Of a stretch of DNA of 46,857 nucleotides, positions 7,785-15,906 are shown piece after piece. Below the pieces are notes generated by a model. That model saw only the letters and a list, made by a program, of their open reading frames with translations, ran no database searches and was not told the DNA's origin. Made by a program: the position numbers and the translations under genes. This DNA is from an uncultured bacterium (GTDB lineage Bacteria; Bacillota; Clostridia; Lachnospirales; Lachnospiraceae), in assembly GCA_947063875.1 (NCBI GenBank), contig CAMSTY010000025.1, forward strand, positions 1 to 46,857, written 5' to 3'. Position 1 is the stretch's first letter; the number at the start of each line of letters is the position of its first letter.

Positions 7785-9080
7785 ATGTCTATGTTGTGGA
7801 AAAAGAAAAGATGGTTTTGGAAAACGGGCTTGCATGATAGGAATAGAAGGAATTCCTTATTTGCAACGGTTGCCATGATCTTGTTAATACTGGCTGGGTG
7901 CGGCCATGATATGCCGGAGGCATCAGATATTGAGATAACTCAGGCAGATCATGAAGCGTATGTTTCCGATGAAAAGGATTTTTCTGATACAGAGCGCATA
8001 GCAGAGATTCTCAATGATATTTATGATGAAGCAGCAGGTGCCAATACATTGGGAAACCTGGATATTATGCGGCGCATGGTTATCAGGCTTGGGGAAAATG
8101 GTTATGTGGCCGTTGACAGCGGAAATCAGGTGGATATGACACAGGCAGAGCAGGCATTGAAGTTTTGCAAGGCAGTAGAGGAAAAAGAAATTGCTGAATT
8201 GACAATTATAGTAATTACAGAGACAGGGTTTCGGAAGTTTGATTTGAACACAGAGGATGGTAATGTAAATATTGCCAGCGGATACTACCAATATGATCAG
8301 AATGGCAGCTTGCAAAACAGAGGCACGGTAAGTTATCCGGCGGACTTCTGGCAGTATACAGAGGAAGGATATATTATCTTTGAGGGAAGCTATTTTTCGG
8401 ATGAGAATTTCGCACTGACATTAAGTGACGCATCGGAATGTATGGCGCTGCGGGTTTTGCCGCTGGATGAGAAATGCAGGGAATGGAACAGAAAGTATAT
8501 ATTGCCAATCGGTTATGGGCAGAATAACCTGTTTCTCTGCAATTGGAGTGAGGATGATTTTGGGGATTTGGATTTTTACGATTTATTTGACAGGCTTTAT
8601 CCAATGATGCATAGCCAGCCAGTGCCCTATTTGACAGATGAAAATACAGGGACCGGAGCAGTTTATCAAATACCAGGAGATCTGTTTGAAAATGTTATCG
8701 GGGAATATTTCCATGTAGACAGAGAAACGCTCCGTTCCAAAACAACATACATTACAGAACTTGCGGCCTATGAATACAGGCCACGGGGGGTTTACGAGGT
8801 TGAATATCCGGAGGTTGCGTATCCGGAAGTAGTAAGCTACACGGAGAATGAGGATGGGACGATCACATTGAATATCCATGCAGTATCTCCAAGTGGAAAT
8901 ATGTCTAAAGAGTTTTCGCATATAACCGTAATCCGCCCATTACACGAAGGCGGCTTTCAATATGTATCAAATGAGATAATCTTACCAGAAGATTATGATA
9001 TTTGGTGGCATTCCAACCGGCTGACAGAGGAGGAATGGAAAGAGGCTTATGGAGGGGAAGATGAGGCCAGAGGAGATTAA
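7785..9080 (+). CDS. Secreted lipoprotein of unknown function (possibly the DUF6070 family)
   Basis: A 431-residue protein with a basic N-terminus (WKKKRWFWK), a hydrophobic segment and the lipobox LILAGC with Cys39, so it should be a membrane-anchored lipoprotein on the outer face. The rest is acidic and rich in Tyr, with no enzymatic motif that I can see; a repeated VEYPEVAYPEV stretch lies near residue 345. It looks like the uncharacterised Lachnospiraceae lipoproteins often labelled DUF6070, but this is from memory of their general form. I prefer the ATG at 7785 to a GTG at 7776 because AGGAAG and GGGG lie at suitable spacing. The next gene starts inside its 3' end, so the two are co-translated. 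Confidence 0.65.
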   Translation: MSMLWKKKRWFWKTGLHDRNRRNSLFATVAMILLILAGCGHDMPEASDIEITQADHEAYVSDEKDFSDTERIAEILNDIYDEAAGANTLGNLDIMRRMVIRLGENGYVAVDSGNQVDMTQAEQALKFCKAVEEKEIAELTIIVITETGFRKFDLNTEDGNVNIASGYYQYDQNGSLQNRGTVSYPADFWQYTEEGYIIFEGSYFSDENFALTLSDASECMALRVLPLDEKCREWNRKYILPIGYGQNNLFLCNWSEDDFGDLDFYDLFDRLYPMMHSQPVPYLTDENTGTGAVYQIPGDLFENVIGEYFHVDRETLRSKTTYITELAAYEYRPRGVYEVEYPEVAYPEVVSYTENEDGTITLNIHAVSPSGNMSKEFSHITVIRPLHEGGFQYVSNEIILPEDYDIWWHSNRLTEEEWKEAYGGEDEARGD

Positions 9081-9939
9081 ATTATATTGCCTGAGCAAAT
9101 GGAAGGCTTATGAGGATCATCCTTTTGGAGATACTCCCATCTGCTATAAGCTGAATAAAAAAGTGTTTGCCCAGGTTTATCCGAATCCGGAGGATTATAA
9201 AGTCACACTAAAGTGCACAGCAGATGCCGGACAATTTTACCGGCAGGCTTATCCGGGAGTGGTAGTGAGGGGGTATCATTGTCCGCCGGTGCAGCAGCCT
9301 TACTGGAATACCATTGATTTGAAGGATTTTCCGGATGAGGAATTGTTGAATATGATTGACCACGCCTATGATACGGTGCTGCGCAGCTTCAGCAAAAAGG
9401 TACAGAAGCAGCTTTTGACAGTAGATGAGGTGATAATCCGGGCGATGAAGCCTGAGGAATATCCTATGCTGGGTGATTTTTTGTATGATGCCATTTATAT
9501 TCCGGAGGGGGAGGCACCGCCCCGGGAGATCATTTGCCAGCCGGAACTTGCTGTTTATATTGAGAATTTTGGCCGGCCAGATGATTGGTGCCTGGTGGCG
9601 GAATCGGAAGGGCATATTCTTGGCGCCGTTTGGACAAGGATACTGGCAGGAGCGGTGAAGGGATATGGTAATATTGATGAGAGTACTCCGGAGTTTGCTA
9701 TCTCTGTAAGCAAGAAGTTTCGGAGGCAGGGGATTGGCAGCAGGCTTATGAAGGAAATGACCAGGTTGCTGAGAGAAAAGGGGTATATAAAAGTGTCTCT
9801 CAGTGTAAATAAGGAAAATTATGCGTATCGGATGTATCAGAAACTGGGATTTGAGGCAGTGCCGGAAGAGTGTGGTAAGGGAGGGCAGAAAGAGGAACCG
9901 GAGGATTATGTGATGGTGTTGTACTTAAATTCACCTTAA
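9061..9939 (+). CDS. MmcQ/YjbR-like domain fused to a GNAT acetyltransferase
   Basis: A 292-residue two-domain protein. Residues 1-115 match the MmcQ/YjbR family (YCLSKWKAYEDHPFGDTPIC, VFAQVYP, GYHCPPVQQPYWNTIDL, DEELLNMIDHAYD), a small CyaY-like fold of uncertain, possibly DNA-binding, function. Residues 120-290 form a GNAT N-acetyltransferase with a beta-bulge LGAVWTRILAG, the acetyl-CoA loop RRQGIGSRL (about 221-229) and the C-terminal NKENYAYRMYQKLGFEAV. I chose ATG 9061 because GGAGGGG stands directly before it; ATG 9049 is possible. It overlaps the lipoprotein stop by 20 nt. MmcQ/YjbR proteins are usually separate 110-120-residue proteins, so the fusion is noteworthy. Its substrate is unknown. 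Confidence 0.82.
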   Translation: MRPEEIKLYCLSKWKAYEDHPFGDTPICYKLNKKVFAQVYPNPEDYKVTLKCTADAGQFYRQAYPGVVVRGYHCPPVQQPYWNTIDLKDFPDEELLNMIDHAYDTVLRSFSKKVQKQLLTVDEVIIRAMKPEEYPMLGDFLYDAIYIPEGEAPPREIICQPELAVYIENFGRPDDWCLVAESEGHILGAVWTRILAGAVKGYGNIDESTPEFAISVSKKFRRQGIGSRLMKEMTRLLREKGYIKVSLSVNKENYAYRMYQKLGFEAVPEECGKGGQKEEPEDYVMVLYLNSP

Positions 9940-9991
9940 TGGGAAAATCGGAGGATGAATATGTGGCCTATGAGATGATGGGGGAGGGAAA

Positions 9992-10501
9992 ATGATTCTG
10001 GAGACTAAGGATTTGCTGCTGAAGAAGGCAGAGTTTGAGGACTGGAGGACGATCTATCACAACGTCTGGTCAAAACCGGAAACTGCCCGATATATGGCCT
10101 GGCGTGTGACGGAAGATGAGGAAGAGGCCAGGGAGCGGATGAAAAGAACCATAAAATATCAGAAGGAGCATGATACCTATCTGGTCTATGAGAAGAAATC
10201 CGGTCAGGCCATAGGCTTTGCTGGTGTGGAGGAAATCCGGCCTCACATTTATCAGGATGCCAGTATTGCCTTGGGACCGGAATATGTGGGAAGAGGGTAT
10301 GGAAAGCAGATTTTGCGGCTTTTGATGGAATACTGTGCTTCTCTGGGAGGGGAAGTGTTTTATTATTCCACGCGTTCCGCTAATGAGGCTTCCAGGGCAT
10401 TGGCGTTGGCCTGTGGTTTTCAGTATCAGTATTCCGAAAGCAGGGTGGATGAGCGGAACGGGGAACCTTTTGAACTGGAGGTTTATTTTCGCAGGTTATG
10501 A
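9992..10501 (+). CDS. GNAT family N-acetyltransferase (RimJ/RimL-like)
   Basis: A 169-residue single-domain acetyltransferase. It begins with LLLKKAEFEDW, has the central strand KSGQAIGFAGVEEI, the acetyl-CoA-binding loop GPEYVGRGYGKQIL (about 95-107) and the end motif SANEASRALALACGFQYQ. These are the usual motifs of RimJ/RimL-like GNATs, which acetylate protein N-termini or small amines such as antibiotics; nothing shows which applies here. GGGAGGG lies just before the ATG. It is the second of three consecutive acetyltransferase genes on the same strand, separated from its neighbours by about 50 nt on each side, which suggests a shared transcript. Confidence 0.85.
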   Translation: MILETKDLLLKKAEFEDWRTIYHNVWSKPETARYMAWRVTEDEEEARERMKRTIKYQKEHDTYLVYEKKSGQAIGFAGVEEIRPHIYQDASIALGPEYVGRGYGKQILRLLMEYCASLGGEVFYYSTRSANEASRALALACGFQYQYSESRVDERNGEPFELEVYFRRL

Positions 10502-10554
10502 ACAGGTGCCGTGTAATGATTGAGGGGATTGATTAAGGCAAGGAGGAAACGAAT

Positions 10555-11757
10555 ATGAATCACATAGGGACAAAAACAATAGAAACGAGCCGCCTGATAC
10601 TCCGGGCGTTTCAGGCTGAGGATGCAGAACCCATGTTTCGCAACTGGGCTTCGGACCCGGAGGTGACCAAATACCTGACCTGGCCGGCTCACGAAAGCGC
10701 TGAGGAAAGCAGGAAGATCGTGGAATGCTGGACGGGTGAGAATAGCAACCCTCAAAATTACCAGTGGGCGATAGAACTGAAAGAAATCCATGAACCTGTC
10801 GGCAGCATCAGTGTGGTAAAGATGAACGAAAATACGGAGTCGGTTACTATTGGCTATTGTATCGGACGCAGCTGGTGGGGGCAGGGAATTACGGCGGAGG
10901 CACTGCAGGCTTTGATTGCCTTCTTTTTTGAGGAGGTTCATGTGAATTGCGTCAATGCCTGCCATGACCCCCGCAATCCCAATTCCGGAAAGGTGATGCG
11001 AAAATGCGGCATGACTTATGAGGGGACCTGGCGGGCAGGGGGCGTCAATAACCAGGGGATCTGCGACGAGTCCTGGTATTCCATTTTGAAAAAGGATTAT
11101 GAAAAATGTCCGGAAAATGACGGGATATGGGACAGGCCATATGAGGCGATTGAGAATATGGATTTGACAAAATTCAAATGGGTAAGGGAGCCGGAAAGCT
11201 GCACAGTCGGTCATGACAGGATTGAGATTGTCACAAAACCCTGTACGGATTTGTGGCAGAGGACCTATTATCATTTTCAGAATGATAACGCTCCGGTTCT
11301 CCAGATGGAGACGGAAGAAAAATATTTCAGTTTTGTGGTAAAAACGGAGTTTGAGGAAAGCCACCGTAGATTTGACCAGTGCGGGATTGTCATGTATCTG
11401 GACAGTGAGAATTGGCTGAAGGGTTCCATTGAGTACGAGAATGAAAATTATCAGCATTTGGGAAGTGTGGTGACCAATAACGGCTATTCTGACTGGGCAA
11501 CTACGGTGATTAGCGCGGATGTGAAAGCTATGTGGTACCGGTTTAGCAGGCGGGAGGACGACTACTGCATTGAGAATTCGGAGGATGGGGTGATATTTCA
11601 TCAGATGCGTATTTGCCATATGCAAAAAGGAGATGGGAAAATACGGTTTGGCATATATGCCTGCTCGCCGGAGGAGTCTTCCTTTCGGGCGGTATTTTCT
11701 CATATGCAGATGATGGATTGTATGTGGAAGGCTCATGACGGGCAGCAGCCGGATTGA
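10555..11757 (+). CDS. GNAT acetyltransferase fused to a DUF1349-like concanavalin-type domain
   Basis: A 400-residue protein. Residues 1-185 are a RimJ/RimL-like GNAT (ETSRLILRAFQAEDAEPMF, GYCIGRSWWGQGITAEAL, NPNSGKVMRKCGMTYEGTWR). Residues about 203-395 look like DUF1349 (FKWVREPESC, TDLWQRTYYHFQNDNAPVL, FDQCGIVMYLDSENWLKGSI, then EYENENYQHLGSVVTNNGYS), a beta-sandwich of the concanavalin/laminin type seen alone in many bacteria. AAGGAGG precedes the ATG at 8 nt. The combination suggests an acetyltransferase guided by a carbohydrate-like binding domain, which is inference. There is no signal peptide, so it is cytosolic. Confidence 0.82.
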   Translation: MNHIGTKTIETSRLILRAFQAEDAEPMFRNWASDPEVTKYLTWPAHESAEESRKIVECWTGENSNPQNYQWAIELKEIHEPVGSISVVKMNENTESVTIGYCIGRSWWGQGITAEALQALIAFFFEEVHVNCVNACHDPRNPNSGKVMRKCGMTYEGTWRAGGVNNQGICDESWYSILKKDYEKCPENDGIWDRPYEAIENMDLTKFKWVREPESCTVGHDRIEIVTKPCTDLWQRTYYHFQNDNAPVLQMETEEKYFSFVVKTEFEESHRRFDQCGIVMYLDSENWLKGSIEYENENYQHLGSVVTNNGYSDWATTVISADVKAMWYRFSRREDDYCIENSEDGVIFHQMRICHMQKGDGKIRFGIYACSPEESSFRAVFSHMQMMDCMWKAHDGQQPD

Positions 11758-11791
11758 ACGATTATATTCCATTATAAAAAGGCAATTTTCC

Positions 11792-11822
11792 TTAAGACGA
11801 TCCGGTCAGAGAATGCTATAAT
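11792..11822 (+). promoter_or_regulatory. Probable promoter of the araC-clpP pair
   Basis: TATAAT at 11817-11822 is a perfect -10 box. TTAAGA at 11792-11797 is a weak -35 with a 19-bp spacer. The start point would fall about 20 nt before the AraC-type start codon. The -35 part is uncertain. Confidence 0.45.
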
Positions 11823-11850
11823 GGGGCAAAAGGAAAAGGAGTGCCGGCAT

Positions 11851-12282
11851 ATGAGTGACCGTTTGATGATCGAAAAAATACTTAGGTACATGGAAGATCA
11901 TTTAGATCAGGAACTGACCTTAGAGAAGATAGCCAAGGAATTTCATTACTCCAAGTTTTATTTGACAAGGAGATTTAAGGAAAATACAGGCGTTACTCCC
12001 TATAAATATATGCAAGGCCGGAGGCTGGATAGAGCGGCAAGAAAGCTGGCAGAGACTTCGCGGCCCATTGTGGAGATTGCCCTGGAGGCAGGCTATCATT
12101 CTCAGCAGGCGTTTACTCAGGCCTTTCGGGACACATATGGACAGACGCCTCAGGAATACCGGCGGACAGGGATATTCATTCCCAGACAGAACAGGATTTT
12201 CATGGACTTATCCGGCGTTTCCCAAAGCAGCTTATCTTGGATCTTCCGGCTGGAACGGACGGAAAGAAGGGCGGCGGCATGA
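11851..12282 (+). CDS. AraC-type transcriptional regulator consisting of little more than the DNA-binding domain
   Basis: A 143-residue protein. Residues 1-110 are the double helix-turn-helix of the AraC/XylS family: [40 protein letters not shown], then [20 protein letters not shown] and the closing [11 protein letters not shown]-terminal tail of about 30 residues has no recognisable ligand domain, so sensing may be absent or lie in a partner. ATG 11851 has AGGAG at 9 nt; an upstream ATG at 11821 lies inside the promoter's -10 region and is rejected. Its stop codon overlaps the start of clpP in an ATGA arrangement, so the two proteins are translationally coupled. It probably regulates its own operon; that is inference. 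Confidence 0.85.
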   Translation: MSDRLMIEKILRYMEDHLDQELTLEKIAKEFHYSKFYLTRRFKENTGVTPYKYMQGRRLDRAARKLAETSRPIVEIALEAGYHSQQAFTQAFRDTYGQTPQEYRRTGIFIPRQNRIFMDLSGVSQSSLSWIFRLERTERRAAA

Positions 12283-12866
12283 GTTTCATCCCATATGTGA
12301 TTACGCAAATCGGCGGGGGAGAGCGAAGCTGTGATATATATTCCCGCCTGCTTTCAGACCGCATTATATTTTTAAATGAAGAGGTTAGTGACTCTTCAGC
12401 CAGCCTGATTATTGCCCAGATGCTCTTTTTAGAGGCCCAGGACCCGGGAAAGGATATCCAGTTCTATATTAACAGTCCGGGAGGCTCGGTGTCAGCGGGT
12501 TTTGCAATCTATGACACCATGCAGTATATCCGATGCGACGTTTCCACCATATGTCTGGGACTGGCTGCCAGCTTCGGGGCATTTTTGCTGGCCGGAGGAA
12601 CCAGGGGAAAGCGCATGGCGCTTCCCAATGCGGAGATTATGATACACCAGCCGTCCATCCATGGGAACGGTATCCAGGGACAGGTTACAGACATCCAAAT
12701 CATGTCCGACCATATTCAGAGAAGCAAAGAGCGGCTGAACCATATCCTGGCCCTAAATACGGGAAAGTCCATGGAAGAGATCCGGGCTGTCACAGAGAGG
12801 GACTATTATCTGTCGGCTGAGGAAGCGCTGGCGTTTGGCCTGATTGATCGAATTATTAAAAAATGA
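12279..12866 (+). CDS. clpP: ClpP-family serine protease, additional (non-housekeeping) type
   Basis: A 195-residue ClpP, the usual length. The catalytic triad is present: Ser98 in [14 protein letters not shown], His123 in MIHQPS, and Asp175 in [19 protein letters not shown]. The oxyanion and handle regions are also normal ([20 protein letters not shown], with helix [20 protein letters not shown]). The Ser motif has Phe where most housekeeping ClpP have Met. I chose ATG 12279 because it overlaps the AraC-type stop (ATGA). No ClpX or tig neighbour is present, unlike the housekeeping operon, so this is probably a second paralogue under its own regulator. It would form a tetradecamer, possibly mixed with the housekeeping ClpP, and work with a Clp ATPase encoded elsewhere. 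Confidence 0.9.
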   Translation: MSFIPYVITQIGGGERSCDIYSRLLSDRIIFLNEEVSDSSASLIIAQMLFLEAQDPGKDIQFYINSPGGSVSAGFAIYDTMQYIRCDVSTICLGLAASFGAFLLAGGTRGKRMALPNAEIMIHQPSIHGNGIQGQVTDIQIMSDHIQRSKERLNHILALNTGKSMEEIRAVTERDYYLSAEEALAFGLIDRIIKK

Positions 12867-12891
12867 GATTCCTGCTTTATGGAAAAAATAC

Positions 12892-12920
12892 TTGCACTCC
12901 TCCTCAACCTATGGTAGAAT
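12892..12920 (+). promoter_or_regulatory. Promoter of the MATE leader transcript
   Basis: TTGCAC (12892-12897), a 17-bp spacer and TAGAAT (12915-12920) make a good sigma-A promoter just after clpP. Transcription would start near 12927 and leave a leader of about 180 nt before the MATE gene. Confidence 0.65.
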
Positions 12921-12926
12921 TCCAGT

Positions 12927-13066
12927 GTTCATCGGAGGACTTGTTATCGTAATAATAAGTACCGGATAAGATGTTGTATCCAGGCATTTTTCGGAGGTCT
13001 GACTGCCGTAGCAGTGACAGACGGATAAGGAAATGCTTCTGGCTGCAATTTCTTATCCGGTTTTTT
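12927..13066 (+). promoter_or_regulatory. Structured leader with terminator and competing pairing segment (riboswitch/attenuator-like)
   Basis: The segment CTTATCCGG (13052-13060), followed by a run of six T, can pair with GGATAAG (13023-13029) and adjacent bases to make a strong terminator. The same segment also matches an earlier copy, CCGGATAAG (12962-12970), perfectly over 9 bp. Between them lies a second hairpin (12997-13022) with helices GTCTG/CAGAC and ACTGC/GCAGT, loop CGTA and a two-base GA bulge. Two mutually exclusive partners for one terminator arm are typical of transcription attenuators and riboswitches. I could not match it to a class I know (purine, guanidine, preQ1, yybP-ykoY were considered). 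The gene it controls is a drug/metabolite efflux pump, now broken. Confidence 0.55.
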
Positions 13067-13111
13067 GTTTCACAAAGGTCCGCATAATAAAAGCATTTAT
13101 AAGGAGGCATG

Positions 13112-14247
13112 ATGATTATGGATTTGCTGCAGGGAAAGATCAGAACCATATACGCCAGATTTCTCATGGCAGCCTTTGGAAGCGCGCTGATTTCTTCCAT
13201 TTACGGAATTGTGGATATGGCTATGGTGGGACAATACCACGGGCCGGAGGGCACGGCGGCCATGTCTGTTGTGGCGCCGAAGATATCACGCTGCCGCTGG
13301 CGCGGGAATATATGAGACATATAAAGCTGGTGATACCGGCATTTATGTTTAATCAGATGATGGCGGCGTTTTTGAGAAATGATAATGCGCCGGGACTGGC
13401 CACGGCAGCGGTTCTTGCGGGAGGAATTTTCAATATATTCGGGGACTATTTCTTTGTTTTTGTCATGGATATGGGGATTACGGGAGCCGGACTGGCCACG
13501 GCGATGGGGGCAGGAATTACTTTCGTGGTATTGCTGACTCACTTCCTGTCCCCCAAAAACACCCTAAAGCTGGTGAAAATCCATCAGGCGGCGGAGAAGA
13601 TAAGAAAAATCCTGACGGTAGGGTTTTCTACCTTTTTCATCGATGTGGCTATGGGAATCCTGACTATGATGTTTAATCGGCAGATTGTCCGGTATCTGGG
13701 CACAGATGCGCTGGCGGTTTATGGCGTGATTGTCAATATCAGCACGTTTGTCCAGTGCTGCGCCTACAGTGTGGGCCAGGCGGCCCAGCCGGTTATTTCT
13801 ATCAATTTTGGTGCGGGGAAGGTTTCGCGGATTGGAGAAACTTTAAAGTACGGGTTATACTCGGCAGGATTTTTTGCCGCGGTGTGGACGCTGCTGATCT
13901 TTACTTTCCCCAACGGATTTATCCGGATTTTTATGGACAGTACCGAGAATGTAAGGCGGATTGCGCCGGAGATTATGCGCTGTTATGGCCTGTCCTTCCT
14001 GCTGCTGCCTTTTAACATTTTTTCTACCTACTATTTTCAGTCGGTGATGCAGGCCCGGGATTCTTTTCTTGTATCAGTGTCCCGTGGAATGGTGATCAGT
14101 GGAGGCCTTATCTACCTTTTACCCTTGTTGGCTGGTCCTAAGGCCATCTGGTTTGCCATGCCGGTTACGGAGGCGGCGGTGGCGGTGTATGTGTTGGTGG
14201 AAATAAGGAGGAGCATGAAGCGGTTTCGGAGCGGGAGATGGAAATGA
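13112..14247 (+). pseudogene. MATE-family multidrug efflux pump with internal deletion and frameshift
   Basis: The first frame gives MDLLQGKIRTIYARFLMAAF and ISSIYGIVDMAMVGQYHG, then AAMSVVAP, the start of a MATE transporter. At about 13275-13285 the frame changes and the protein resumes as DITLPLAREYMRHIKLVIPA and FLRNDNAPGLATAAVLAGG, continuing normally to 14247. Compared with the family, roughly 80-90 residues (about two helices) are missing at the junction, so the gene is a deletion-frameshift pseudogene. MATE proteins export cationic drugs or metabolites by Na+ or H+ antiport and have about 450 residues. AAGGAGG precedes several closely spaced ATG codons (13109, 13112, 13118). The remaining 3' part is well preserved, so the damage seems recent. 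Confidence 0.8.
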
Positions 14248-14381
14248 TTGGACAAGCAGTTCAGGATCAGCTGCAAAATACATTCAATGACAGAAATAAA
14301 CGTTTGTTTGGCAGTATGATTGCCGCGTTAAGACAGCAGGATGATGAGGGGAAGACGGATCTTAAGTTCGGCATACATTGA
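14244..14381 (+). CDS. Possible 45-codon small ORF or gene remnant
   Basis: The frame beginning at ATG 14244 (or 14238) encodes a hydrophilic peptide (IGQAVQDQLQNTFNDRNKRL, then FGSMIAALRQQDDEGKTDLK) ending at 14381, just before a terminator. The frame is open further upstream through the end of the MATE gene, so it may be the tail of a fused or lost gene. I do not recognise it, and there is no clear ribosome-binding site. Confidence 0.25.
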   Translation: MIGQAVQDQLQNTFNDRNKRLFGSMIAALRQQDDEGKTDLKFGIH

Positions 14382-14383
14382 CA

Positions 14384-14436
14384 AAAAAGGGTATCGCACA
14401 ATGATCGGTTCTTGATGATTGTGCGATACCCTTTTA
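14384..14436. terminator. Bidirectional terminator between the MATE region and the malic enzyme
   Basis: A perfect 14-bp stem, GGGTATCGCACAAT (14389-14402) with its complement at 14418-14431, is flanked by A-runs on the left and T-runs on the right. It therefore works for the rightward MATE transcript and the leftward malic enzyme transcript that meet here. Confidence 0.9.
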
Positions 14437-14439
14437 TGT

Positions 14440-15627
14440 TCAAAAAATTTCTTCGTAGGGCGCCCGGTTGATTCCCAGCCGTACGGCCTCCCTGGCCACG
14501 GCGTTGGCTACTGCCAGCGCCACTCGCTTGTCAAACGAGGAAGGGATCACATATTCCGCAGTCAGTTCTTCCTCCGGAATGACCTCTGCAATCGCGTGGG
14601 AAGCCGCCACTTTCATGGAATCTGTGATATCTCTGGCGCGGACAGCCAGAACTCCTTTGAAAAGCCCCGGAAATACCAGTACATTGTTAATCTGGTTCGG
14701 ATAATCGGACCTGCCGGTGCCAACTACTGCCGCACCGCCTTCTTTTGCCTCTTCCGGCATGATCTCCGGAACCGGATTCGCCATGGCAAAGACGATCCCG
14801 TTATTCATGGAAGCGACCATTTCTTTTGTCACCAGATGAGGCCTGGATACTCCCACAAAAATATCTGCATTTTTCAGCGCATCTGTCAGGTTTCCGTGTT
14901 CTTTTTCGAGGTTGCTGATATGGGAAATCTCTTCCTGGCCGGAATTCAATCCCTCATCGCCTTCACAGATGACGCCATGAATGTCACACATGATAATATT
15001 GCCAAACCCCATAGAGATCAGATGCTTCCCGATGGCAATCCCGGCGGCGCCGGCGCCGTTGATCACCACGCGCAGCTTTCCCATCTCCTTGCCGGTCACT
15101 TTTACCGCATTCAGGAGCGCGGCGCCGACCACAATCGCTGTGCCATGCTGGTCATCATGGAAAATCGGAATATCACAGACTTCTTTCAGGCGTTTCTCAA
15201 TCTCGAAGCACCGGGGCGCCGCGATATCCTCCAGATTGATCCCGCCAAAGCTTTTGGAAATCAGGGATACTGTCTGTACAAAGGTATCGACATCTTTGGT
15301 ATCCACACACAGAGGGAAAGCATCCACATCAGCAAATGCTTTGAACAGTGCGCATTTTCCTTCCATCACCGGCATTCCTGCAGAAGGACCGATATCCCCT
15401 AAACCCAATACTGCCGTACCGTCGGTGATAACAGCCACGAGATTCCCCTTGCGGGTATAATCATAGGCTTTCTCCTCATCTTCGGCAATCACCAGGCATG
15501 GCTCTGCTACTCCTGGCGTATAGGCGACGGCAAGTTCTTCCCGGTTTGTAATGGGAGCGCGGGAAATGACTTCGATTTTGCCTTTCCACTCTTTATGCTT
15601 CTCGATGGCAAGCTGCTTTTTATCCAT
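14440..15627 (-). CDS. Malic enzyme (malate dehydrogenase, oxaloacetate-decarboxylating)
   Basis: A 395-residue short bacterial malic enzyme that converts malate to pyruvate and CO2 with reduction of NAD(P). Motifs: VAYTPGVAEPC near residue 35 with the catalytic Tyr, ITDGTAVLGLGDIGPSAGMP, the metal-binding FHDDQHGTAIV, the Rossmann loop INGAGAAGIAIG, SRPHLVT and MANPVPEI. Length and motif spacing fit the MaeA/YtsJ-like enzymes of Firmicutes rather than the longer hybrid enzymes with a phosphotransacetylase tail. AGGAGG stands 8 nt before the start codon. It is a single-gene unit with its own promoter and a shared terminator. The cofactor (NAD or NADP) cannot be judged by eye. Confidence 0.95.
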   Translation of the reverse strand: MDKKQLAIEKHKEWKGKIEVISRAPITNREELAVAYTPGVAEPCLVIAEDEEKAYDYTRKGNLVAVITDGTAVLGLGDIGPSAGMPVMEGKCALFKAFADVDAFPLCVDTKDVDTFVQTVSLISKSFGGINLEDIAAPRCFEIEKRLKEVCDIPIFHDDQHGTAIVVGAALLNAVKVTGKEMGKLRVVINGAGAAGIAIGKHLISMGFGNIIMCDIHGVICEGDEGLNSGQEEISHISNLEKEHGNLTDALKNADIFVGVSRPHLVTKEMVASMNNGIVFAMANPVPEIMPEEAKEGGAAVVGTGRSDYPNQINNVLVFPGLFKGVLAVRARDITDSMKVAASHAIAEVIPEEELTAEYVIPSSFDKRVALAVANAVAREAVRLGINRAPYEEIF

Positions 15628-15669
15628 GGTAGATTCCTCCTGGTCTGATTACGATTCCGTTCTTCCTTT

Positions 15670-15698
15670 ATTTTAATACAAATTATTAACAGCGTCAA
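15670..15698 (-). promoter_or_regulatory. Promoter of the malic enzyme gene
   Basis: On the minus strand TTGACG (15693-15698), a 17-bp spacer and TAAAAT (15670-15675) form a near-consensus promoter about 40 nt before the start codon. Confidence 0.75.
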
Positions 15699-15786
15699 CG
15701 GAAAAAGGCATAGGATATCTGGAACAGGATAAGCTAAGAAGTAGCCAGAGGGGATGAAGAACGCAAAAGGCCGGGGAAATTGGGAA

Positions 15787-15815
15787 TTGCGGAAACAAGG
15801 ATAAAATGATATACT
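15787..15815 (+). promoter_or_regulatory. Promoter of the EPS operon
   Basis: TTGCGG (15787-15792), a 17-bp spacer and TATACT (15810-15815) with an upstream TG form a good promoter about 85 nt before the first EPS gene. The rest of 15628-15906 holds no gene. Confidence 0.7.
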
Positions 15816-15906
15816 TGGCACAAGAAAATGCGGAAAACGAGGCAGACAGGGTTCAGGAAACGATGTTTGCAAGGAACGACAGAACAACGGATACGAGGTT
15901 AAATTT

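Noticed and set aside
10483-11772. Long leftward open frame opposite the GNAT-DUF1349 gene
   Set aside because: It is the antisense shadow of a gene with clear domains; it has no ribosome-binding site or family resemblance.
12927-13066. Known purine, guanidine, preQ1 or yybP-ykoY riboswitch before the MATE gene
   Set aside because: None of their conserved core sequences could be aligned by eye.
14419-15402. Long rightward open frame opposite the malic enzyme gene
   Set aside because: Antisense shadow; the minus-strand protein carries all malic enzyme motifs.
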